Positions 6,107 through 11,998 of a stretch of DNA of 12,554 nucleotides are shown here, one piece after another. Position numbers and translations under genes: made by a program. The DNA comes from Pseudanabaena sp. CAN_BIN31. GTDB lineage: Bacteria; Cyanobacteriota; Cyanobacteriia; Pseudanabaenales; Pseudanabaenaceae. Every line of letters starts with the position of its first letter. The first letter of the stretch is position 1. The notes beneath the pieces are model-generated. The model worked only from the letters and a program-made list of their open reading frames with translations. It was not told where the DNA came from and searched no databases. The stretch lies in NCBI GenBank assembly GCA_026785865.1, contig JAJAZG010000312.1:1-12554 (forward strand), given 5' to 3'.

Positions 6107-6637
6107 ATGCGAAAAATTTGGTACTTTAGTTCACTGATTATCGCCCTATTTTTGCTACAGGATAAAGCGATCGCGCAAGACGCTCCCACCAATCTCAATA
6201 CTGATTCATCCGCACTCACAGGTACAACTCCCGCGACTCCTACAAATAACTCCTTTCAAAATAATAGTAATGGAATCCAACAGATCAACAGTGGTAGCTT
6301 TAGCGGCACATTAACCGCACCTACTTGCACAAGTCGCATATGTCCATTTGCACTAGGTCGAATTACCCCCAATGGTTCAGAAGTTATCTTCGGAGTGATT
6401 GCAAATTTGGGTGGTTCAGCAGACGAAGATCGTGCTATGGCTGAAAAGTTGAGGTTAGAGCTTGAAGGCGTTAGAGACGCTAATAATTACAAATTGCAAC
6501 TTTTAGAAAAACTTAGTGTAGCTATAGATAGCGGTAACTCGATCAGGATTAGAAGTATTGCGATCGCGCTCGCTTCCTTAGAAGGTTATAAAAATTTCAG
6601 AGACTATCTAAAAGCAATCCTAAATGAAAATAGCTGA
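6107..6637 (+). CDS. Secreted protein of unknown function
   Basis: This 176-residue protein has a clear signal peptide (MRKIWYFSSLIIALFLLQDK with a likely AIA-QD cleavage near residue 24). Next comes a low-complexity stretch rich in Asn, Ser, Thr and Pro (about 25-70), then a segment with a Cys pair (CTSRIC) that could form a disulfide in the periplasm. A Gly-rich patch (FGVIANLGGSADEDRA) leads into a charged helical C-terminus (EKLRLELEGVRDANNYKLQL and onwards). AGAGGA upstream supports ATG 6107. The gene is followed 23 bases later by a small membrane protein gene on the same strand, probably in one operon. I do not recognise a family. The gene holds two HIP1 sites, so it looks resident rather than newly acquired. 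Confidence 0.75.
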   Translation: MRKIWYFSSLIIALFLLQDKAIAQDAPTNLNTDSSALTGTTPATPTNNSFQNNSNGIQQINSGSFSGTLTAPTCTSRICPFALGRITPNGSEVIFGVIANLGGSADEDRAMAEKLRLELEGVRDANNYKLQLLEKLSVAIDSGNSIRIRSIAIALASLEGYKNFRDYLKAILNENS

Positions 6638-6660
6638 ATTTTGCATAAGGAGAAAAAGTT

Positions 6661-6888
6661 GTGTTTATCAAACTCGCGATCGCATTTTCAAAAACCTTTG
6701 CCCTGTTCGTCCTTGGCATATTTCTAGCTTTCCCAATATCAGCGATGTGTGGCGTGATCGCAATATTCTTGTCTTATTTATCAATTATTTGGGAAATTTT
6801 CTGGCGCGGAGGTTTAAGTTTACTGTTGGTAAGTGCGATCGCGCTTACCATTGAAGGCTGGAATAATGGCGTAAAAAACAACCTTTAA
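6661..6888 (+). CDS. Small two-helix membrane protein of unknown function
   Basis: This 75-residue, very hydrophobic protein has two or three predicted membrane segments (about 5-28 FSKTFALFVLGIFLAFPISA, 29-47, and 50-68 LSLLLVSAIALTIEG). The start is GTG at 6661, chosen because an excellent Shine-Dalgarno AAGGAG (6647-6652) lies eight bases upstream; no ATG in this frame fits. It is probably translated from the same mRNA as the secreted protein before it. The stop codon overlaps the stop codon of the convergent DUF2442 gene (6885-6888). Two HIP1 sites lie inside. No family was recognised. An overlapping frame starting at 6624 is less likely because it lacks a ribosome site. Confidence 0.6.
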   Translation: MFIKLAIAFSKTFALFVLGIFLAFPISAMCGVIAIFLSYLSIIWEIFWRGGLSLLLVSAIALTIEGWNNGVKNNL

Positions 6889-7397
6889 CTCACGATCGCT
6901 AAATTATGAGGATTCTCAAGCTTCAGTAAACGGCTCTTTTTGATCAAAGTTCCATAACAAATAATCAACTTCTGTTGCTGATGAGCAGAGGTTGCGATCG
7001 CATATTCACTATCTGGCAAATCGATCTGCACCTGACGTTTAACAAACATATCTTGAACCGTAACTTTTCCTAATTTTGCATTTTTAGGACGATACAGCCT
7101 AATCACATCACCCTTTATCTCTGTTGCGATCGGCTCGATAAAATCTGGAAGAGGTTGACCAGAGACCGCCGCATAAAGTACATCAGGATCTAGATCGGCA
7201 TCATTAGACCATTGAATAGTTCCCAAATCAGGATTTACGTACACACTTTCAAAAAATGTTCTATCCTTGAGTGGCGCAAAAACACCCGTAAACTCAATCA
7301 TTTTCGTTAGATCGATAATCCCTTCTATTCCATCTTCAAACCGTAAATGAAGCTTATAGTCTGTAAGTGGTTTAACTGCCAAAACATCTTGTAACAT
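6885..7397 (-). CDS. DUF2442 protein with a long C-terminal extension
   Basis: Residues about 1-85 are a DUF2442 domain: VLAVKPLTDYKLHLRFEDGIEGIIDL, then FAPLKDRTFFESVYVNPDLGTIQW and DLDPDVLYAAVSG. These are the conserved strands and helix of that family, which is normally 75-95 residues long. Residues about 86-170 (from EPIATEIKGDVIRLY to the C-terminus) form an extra segment that I cannot assign; it is rich in Lys/Arg and beta-branched residues. The gene follows the DUF4160 gene after two bases. This pair is frequent in bacteria and has been proposed as toxin-antitoxin-like, but the roles are not settled. The gene contains a HIP1 site at 6994. Its stop overlaps that of the convergent membrane-protein gene. 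Confidence 0.82.
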   Translation of the reverse strand: MLQDVLAVKPLTDYKLHLRFEDGIEGIIDLTKMIEFTGVFAPLKDRTFFESVYVNPDLGTIQWSNDADLDPDVLYAAVSGQPLPDFIEPIATEIKGDVIRLYRPKNAKLGKVTVQDMFVKRQVQIDLPDSEYAIATSAHQQQKLIICYGTLIKKSRLLKLENPHNLAIVS

Positions 7398-7399
7398 AA

Positions 7400-7660
7400 T
7401 TACTCCAATGGTTGAATCATCTTCAAAGGTTTGTTTTTAGTCGCTAATTCCCAATTTTCTAATAGTTCCGCCTGATGTAGGTTTGCCCATTCTATTACCA
7501 AATTCTTAACCTTGGGAGACAACTCACCAGCCAATAAACTCGCTGGAGAAATACGAATTAGCGCTTTCTGACCATTGTATCGCACATGAAAATGTGGCGG
7601 CAAATGATCGTCATAATACATATTCAAAGTAATCCCAAGAAATCGACTGATTTGCGGCAT
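7400..7660 (-). CDS. DUF4160 protein
   Basis: This 86-residue protein matches DUF4160. The start PQISRFLGITLNMYYDDH is followed by HLPPHFHVRY, the family hallmark with its conserved HxPPHFH histidines, then a short beta hairpin and a helical end (LVIEWANLHQAELLENWELA). The His cluster suggests metal binding or catalysis, but the function is not established. It sits 17 bases after the antitoxin-like gene and two bases before the DUF2442 gene, so the three are almost surely cotranscribed. The ATG at 7660 gives the normal N-terminus. A nearby upstream ATG (7669) is out of frame. Confidence 0.88.
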   Translation of the reverse strand: MPQISRFLGITLNMYYDDHLPPHFHVRYNGQKALIRISPASLLAGELSPKVKNLVIEWANLHQAELLENWELATKNKPLKMIQPLE

Positions 7661-7677
7661 GGCGGCATTTTTCTAGT

Positions 7678-7932
7678 CTAAATAGCAAATAATTCAGAGA
7701 TTGGCTTTGTTTGTCCAGTTTTTACTTCGTGGAGCGATCTATGAAGAGTAGCCGCAATTTTGTCTGGACTTGGATCGTAGACATCATCTTGTTCTTCTAT
7801 GCTAATGTCCAAAAATTCTTCAACCAAAACGATAACCCTAACCTTTGGTTGACTCGGTAAATGCTTGAGATGTTGAGGTAGCTCAAGTTTCCCGTCAGAC
7901 GTAATCGTGGTAGAAAATTCGTAGGCTTTCAT
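7678..7932 (-). CDS. RelB/ParD-like antitoxin, apparently without its usual toxin
   Basis: This is an 84-residue protein. The N-terminal half (MKAYEFSTTITSDGKLELPQ and then KVRVIVLVEE) is the short beta-rich, AbrB-like start shared by many cyanobacterial antitoxin-like proteins. The C-terminus (IAATLHRSLHEVKTGQTKPI SELF) resembles the toxin-binding helix and SELW-type tail of antitoxins that precede RelE/ParE toxins. No RelE/ParE gene follows; instead DUF4160 and DUF2442 genes do, after 17 bases. An inverted repeat (7932-7970) adjoins the start codon and may be its operator. DNA binding and autoregulation are inferred from the family resemblance only. Confidence 0.65.
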   Translation of the reverse strand: MKAYEFSTTITSDGKLELPQHLKHLPSQPKVRVIVLVEEFLDISIEEQDDVYDPSPDKIAATLHRSLHEVKTGQTKPISELFAI

Positions 7933-7970
7933 AGTTTTGTTATAACAGGTAACTTCAGGATAACAAACTA
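7932..7970. promoter_or_regulatory. Inverted repeat upstream of the antitoxin-like gene (candidate operator)
   Basis: TAGTTTTGTTAT (7932-7943) and ATAACAAACTA (7960-7970) are inverted copies apart from one extra T, with a 16-base spacer. The left arm touches the start codon of the antitoxin-like gene. This placement fits autorepression, as is usual for such antitoxins. The spacer also contains the self-complementary edge GTTATAAC (7940-7947). Confidence 0.5.
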
Positions 7971-8011
7971 CGATCGCCAGATCATTTCACCACATACCAA
8001 CTACAACCAAA

Positions 8012-8069
8012 TACAATAAAAAGCATCAATCATGACATGAGGCTTTTCAGAGCAAACAATACTCTGAAA
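8012..8069 (+). promoter_or_regulatory. Candidate ldpA promoter and leader hairpins
   Basis: TACAAT (8012-8017) fits a -10 element and would start transcription near 8024; the -35 region is weak. In the leader, TTTCAGAG (8045-8052) and CTCTGAAA (8062-8069) form a perfect 8-base-pair hairpin with a 9-base loop, ending two bases before ATG 8072. A second possible stem, AAAAGC (8018-8023) with GCTTTT (8042-8047), uses three of the same bases, so the two cannot form together. No Shine-Dalgarno is visible. Confidence 0.4.
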
Positions 8070-8071
8070 CT

Positions 8072-9067
8072 ATGGAACTCGAAACTTTGCGATCGCATCA
8101 GTGGTTTAAGCTCATTTGTGGTGCGAGCTACCAACATTTACCCGCAATCCGCAATCTGGCGCTAATTTATACATTGGCGGGGGCAGATTGTATCGATATG
8201 GCTCCCGACCCTGCCACGATCGCCGCCGCCCGTGAAGGAATCGCGGCGGCATTGCAACTAGATAAGAATGCGATCGCGCCTTTAGTCATGGTCAGCTTTA
8301 ACGATGGCGAAGCCCCACATTTTCGGAAAGCAGTCTTCGATCCTGAATTATGCCCCAGCGATTGCCCAAGACCTTGTGAAAAAGTTTGCCCCACCGATGC
8401 AATCAAGTTTAGTAATGATTACAATGGGATCATGCCAGACCTTTGTTATGGGTGCGGTCGCTGCTTGCCCATCTGTCCAATGCAAATAATTCATACCCGC
8501 GAACAGGTCTATGTCCCTGAAGATATTTTTGATGCAGTAATGAATCAATCAGTTAATGCGATCGAAATTCATACACAGCCCCATCGCACTAAAGAATTTG
8601 CCGCATTTTGGCAACGCCTAAGTCCGATTATTCCCAAGCTCAAATTGGTAGCCGTCAGTTTTCCAGACTGCGAAGACTTGCGTGAATATCTCATGTCTTT
8701 GCTGGATGGTATGCAACCAAAGCCGCGATCGCTGATTTGGCAAACCGATGGCAGACCGATGAGTGGTGATATCGGTGATGGCGCAACCCGTGCGGCTTTG
8801 CAACTAGGTCAGAAGGTGCTGAATTTTCAGTTACCACTTGGCTTTGTGCAACTAGCTGGCGGAACGAATGCGAGTACTGTCCCCAAACTTCGCAAAGCCA
8901 ATATCCCCGTGGCTGGTGTTGCCTATGGCAGTTATGCCCGTAAAATCGTTATAGATTTCTTAGAAGGTTTGGGAGAAGAAATTCCCGATCGCCTCGAAGA
9001 TCGTCCTGATCTGCTTCGGCAAACTGTGGCGATCGCCAGACAACTCGTTTCACAAATTAAAACCTAA
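8072..9067 (+). CDS. ldpA: LdpA, Fe-S protein of the circadian-clock input pathway
   Basis: This 331-residue protein matches LdpA (light-dependent period). The N-terminus (WFKLICGASYQHLPAIRNLA and then AGADCIDMAPDP) is the family start. A ferredoxin-like part follows with two cysteine groups: Cys94, 98, 102 and 106 (LCPSDCPRPCEKVCP) and Cys125, 128, 131 and 135 (CYGCGRCLPICP), enough for two 4Fe-4S clusters. The C-terminal part has the Gly-rich segment WQTDGRPMSGDIGDGATRAA and AGGTNASTV. In Synechococcus, LdpA senses redox state, and so light quantity, and affects the clock proteins CikA and KaiA. All cluster ligands are present. The ycf45-like gene starts 21 bases after the stop, suggesting cotranscription. 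Confidence 0.93.
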   Translation: MELETLRSHQWFKLICGASYQHLPAIRNLALIYTLAGADCIDMAPDPATIAAAREGIAAALQLDKNAIAPLVMVSFNDGEAPHFRKAVFDPELCPSDCPRPCEKVCPTDAIKFSNDYNGIMPDLCYGCGRCLPICPMQIIHTREQVYVPEDIFDAVMNQSVNAIEIHTQPHRTKEFAAFWQRLSPIIPKLKLVAVSFPDCEDLREYLMSLLDGMQPKPRSLIWQTDGRPMSGDIGDGATRAALQLGQKVLNFQLPLGFVQLAGGTNASTVPKLRKANIPVAGVAYGSYARKIVIDFLEGLGEEIPDRLEDRPDLLRQTVAIARQLVSQIKT

Positions 9068-9088
9068 CCGTAAAACCTTAAAAGCCTA

Positions 9089-10822
9089 ATGGAATCCATC
9101 CGCAAGCAAGTCACAGACAACCTCGATCAACTTCTCGAAATTTTGCCACCGCGCATCAAAAGCAGCGTCGAACTAGGCGGCGGGTTAGACCAACTTGTCG
9201 AAATTGTGATGGATTTAGGCAGATTGCCAGAAGCGCGTTATTTTGACAGCACTAAATACTTAACCAATGAGCCGATTACCAAAGAAGATCTTGCCCTATG
9301 TGTAAAGCAAGTTGGCGAATTTGGCGGCGATAATCGTGCAGGGATCGAACGCACCTTGCATCGTATCAGCGCCATTCGTAACCGCAAGGGCGAAATTATC
9401 GGGCTAACCTGTCGGGTCGGTCGCGCTGTCTATGGCACGATCGCCATGATTCGCGACTTAGTGGAAACAGGAAAATCGATTTTGCTATTGGGCAAGCCAG
9501 GGATGGGCAAAACTACAGCCTTGCGTGAAATAGCGCGTGTGCTTGCCGATGACCTGAATAAGCGCGTAGTGATTATCGATTCTTCTAATGAGATTGCTGG
9601 CGATGGCGATATCCCTCATCCTGCGATCGGACGCGCAAGGCGGATGCAAGTCTCTCGCCCTGAATTGCAACACCAAGTAATGATCGAGGCAGTGGAAAAC
9701 CATATGCCAGAAGTAATTGTGATCGATGAAATCGGCACAGAACTTGAAGCCCTAGCCGCGAGAACGATCGCCGAACGCGGTGTGCAGTTAGTCGGCACAG
9801 CTCACGGTAATCAACTTGCGAACTTAATCAAAAATCCCACTCTCTCCGACTTGATCGGCGGCATTCAATCTGTCACCCTCGGCGATGAAGAAATGCGGCG
9901 GCGCGGTCTACCGCAAAAGAGCATCTTAGAACGTAAGGCTCAGCCCACTTTCGATATTGCTGTCGAGATGTGGGAACGCTACCGTTGGGCAGTGCATGAT
10001 GATGTCGCAGGAACGATTGATATGCTATTGCGCGATCGCGATCCTGGCCGTCAAATTCGTGCTGTTAGCGATCAAGGCGAAGTTACTACTTCCGAAGAGA
10101 AGCCCAAAAATCCTGAAGTTGTGCGAAATCCTGCGGTCAAAGGTTGGCGATCGACTGGCAAAATCAAGCCAATCCCTCTCGATCCACTGGTGCAATCAAG
10201 ATCTCAAGTCGTTGATATTACTAGCAAAATTAGTAATGAAGAACTCACGGAACTAGATGAACCTAGTGAAGAAGAACTTGGCAATCTCGAAACATATGCC
10301 GCCATGCGTGAGCGTTTCGGCACGCTGACTATCTATCTGTATGGAGTCAGCCGCCACCAAACCGAACAGGTTATTCAATCAATCAATTTACCCATTGAAA
10401 TTACCAAAGATCTTGATGAAGCAGATATCGTGCTGGCTCTGCGATCGCAGATTCGGACTAGCTCCAAAGTGCGTCAAGTTGCCGAAGCACGACAAATTCC
10501 CATTCATGCGATCAAAACTAGCACTCTTCCCCAAATCACTCGCGCTCTGCGGCGGATTTTGCATATCGATGAAAGTCCCACCGATACGATTGGCGACTTA
10601 AATATGTTCGCTTATGGTGACTCTGAAGATGAAATCGAAGCCCTCGAAGAAACCCGTCTTGCGGTGGAACAGATCGTCATTCCCAAAGGTCAACCCGTGG
10701 AGTTACTGCCACGCTCAACGATTATTCGCCGTATGCAACATGAGCTAGTCGAGCATTACCAACTGCGATCGGAAAGCTACGGCGCTGAACCAAATCGGCG
10801 TTTACGGATTTTCCCAAATTAA
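9089..10822 (+). CDS. ycf45: Ycf45-type AAA ATPase with C-terminal R3H domain
   Basis: This is a 577-residue protein. Residues about 1-110 are the SpoIIIAA-like N-terminal region (LLEILPPRIKSSVEL and DNRAGIERTLHRISAIRNRK). The ATPase has Walker A GKPGMGKTT (135-143), IIDSSNEIAGDGDIPHPAIG and Walker B VIVIDEIG (209-216), with GTAHGNQLANLIKNP as the sensor-like segment. A linker with many acidic residues (about 335-400) leads to a small alpha/beta region (about 410-500). The C-terminus (IIRRMQHELVEHY, then YGAEPNRRLRIFP) is an R3H domain, which binds single-stranded nucleic acid. Plastid-encoded ycf45 in algae is the homologue. The biochemical role is unknown; RNA or DNA binding driven by ATP is likely. 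It lies between ldpA and a response regulator, 21 and 24 bases away. Confidence 0.92.
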   Translation: MESIRKQVTDNLDQLLEILPPRIKSSVELGGGLDQLVEIVMDLGRLPEARYFDSTKYLTNEPITKEDLALCVKQVGEFGGDNRAGIERTLHRISAIRNRKGEIIGLTCRVGRAVYGTIAMIRDLVETGKSILLLGKPGMGKTTALREIARVLADDLNKRVVIIDSSNEIAGDGDIPHPAIGRARRMQVSRPELQHQVMIEAVENHMPEVIVIDEIGTELEALAARTIAERGVQLVGTAHGNQLANLIKNPTLSDLIGGIQSVTLGDEEMRRRGLPQKSILERKAQPTFDIAVEMWERYRWAVHDDVAGTIDMLLRDRDPGRQIRAVSDQGEVTTSEEKPKNPEVVRNPAVKGWRSTGKIKPIPLDPLVQSRSQVVDITSKISNEELTELDEPSEEELGNLETYAAMRERFGTLTIYLYGVSRHQTEQVIQSINLPIEITKDLDEADIVLALRSQIRTSSKVRQVAEARQIPIHAIKTSTLPQITRALRRILHIDESPTDTIGDLNMFAYGDSEDEIEALEETRLAVEQIVIPKGQPVELLPRSTIIRRMQHELVEHYQLRSESYGAEPNRRLRIFPN

Positions 10823-10846
10823 TGTCATCGGTTTGAAGATTGCCGT

Positions 10847-11971
10847 ATGAAAATATTGCTTGTAGAAGATGATGACGTATTAATTACTCTCTTAACTAAG
10901 CATTTGACCGAACATCACTATATAGTTGATGTGGTTAAAAATCGTGAAATGGGATGGAATTACGGCTCAACGTTTGAGTATGACCTCATGATCTTAGATA
11001 TTGATGGCATCGATTTATGTCATCACTTTAGGACTGAAGGTTATACTACGCCGATTCTTTTACTGACTGCCCAGAATACGAGTACAGCTAAGGTAAATGG
11101 ATTGGACGCAGGGGCTGATGATTGCATGGGCAAGCCTTTTGATGTGCCAGAATTAATTGCGCGGATTCGGGCTTTATTGCGGCGGAGTAATGGGAGTTGT
11201 TTTCCCTTACTAGTCTGGGGTGACTTACTTCTCAATCCTAGCACTTGCGAAGTTTCTTATAACAATCAATCGCTTACGCTTACCAATAAAGAATATGAGT
11301 TGTTAGAACTTCTACTTCACGATAGTCAGCATTTACTTAGTGCCGATGAAATTCTCGATCGCCTCTGGTCATCCGATCAATTTCCGTCAGAAGCAACCGT
11401 GCGATCGCATGTTCGGCGATTGCGTCATAAGTTGGTAGCAGCAGGTGCGCCATCAGATTTCATCGCAACTGTTCATGGACGAGGCTATTACCTGAAAGCG
11501 CCAGATAATGCTCCTGAAATAGGAATGCCAAACCAAATTAAGCACTCTATTCCCAATTCATTTAATTTACCGCAGTCAAATTCTCAAATCGCTACAAAAG
11601 TAATGGTTGTGGATAATGATATCGATTTTTTGCGATCGCTTCCGAACTTACTCAAGCCTTGGCATTTTAAAATCACGACCTTGGCAGATTCACAAGAGTT
11701 TTGGTCAGTATTACAAGCAGTATCACCTGATGTATTAATGTTAGAAGCGAACATGTCACAAGTCAATGGACTTGAACTGTGCCAAGCCCTAAGAAGCAAT
11801 CCCGACTGGCAGCGTTTACCAGTCTTATTTTTAAGTGTAATTACAGATGCAAATACACAAAATCTCGCTTTTAGTGCTGGTGCGGATGACTTTTTATATA
11901 AACCGATCGCACCCATAGATCTAGCAAATCGAATTCATAATCGACTGCAACGAATTAGAGCTTACAATTGA
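10847..11971 (+). CDS. REC-wHTH-REC response regulator with two atypical receivers
   Basis: This 374-residue transcription factor has three domains. REC1 (1-113) has the acidic pocket Glu7/Asp8/Asp9, phospho-acceptor Asp51, Thr74 and Lys96. However, Asp51 is followed directly by Ile-Asp-Gly, where the family has Asp plus seven residues and then Gly (xxLPxxD), so about five residues of the active-site loop are missing. Residues 120-217 form an OmpR/PhoB winged helix (LTLTNKEYELLELL, then TVRSHVRRLRHKL and VHGRGYYL). After a linker, REC2 (about 250-370) keeps Asp256, Ser330 and Lys352 but has Glu300 where the phospho-Asp should be (LMLEANMSQVNGLELC). Glu can mimic phospho-Asp. The regulator may therefore be phosphorylation-independent or respond in an altered way. 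No histidine kinase is nearby. It lies between ycf45 and pcyA with short gaps. Confidence 0.93.
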   Translation: MKILLVEDDDVLITLLTKHLTEHHYIVDVVKNREMGWNYGSTFEYDLMILDIDGIDLCHHFRTEGYTTPILLLTAQNTSTAKVNGLDAGADDCMGKPFDVPELIARIRALLRRSNGSCFPLLVWGDLLLNPSTCEVSYNNQSLTLTNKEYELLELLLHDSQHLLSADEILDRLWSSDQFPSEATVRSHVRRLRHKLVAAGAPSDFIATVHGRGYYLKAPDNAPEIGMPNQIKHSIPNSFNLPQSNSQIATKVMVVDNDIDFLRSLPNLLKPWHFKITTLADSQEFWSVLQAVSPDVLMLEANMSQVNGLELCQALRSNPDWQRLPVLFLSVITDANTQNLAFSAGADDFLYKPIAPIDLANRIHNRLQRIRAYN

Positions 11972-11998
11972 AATTTACACATATTTAAAGAACATCAC

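Noticed and set aside
6624..6854. 76-residue plus-strand frame overlapping the membrane protein gene
   Set aside because: It has no ribosome binding site, it overlaps the secreted-protein end, and its residues look like a shifted reading of the hydrophobic gene, which has AAGGAG before GTG 6661.
9485..9798. Minus-strand frames inside ycf45
   Set aside because: They lie opposite the conserved ATPase core and show no family features.
10341..10601. Plus-strand frame inside the ycf45 3' half
   Set aside because: It is a shifted reading of the conserved gene, with no start signal.
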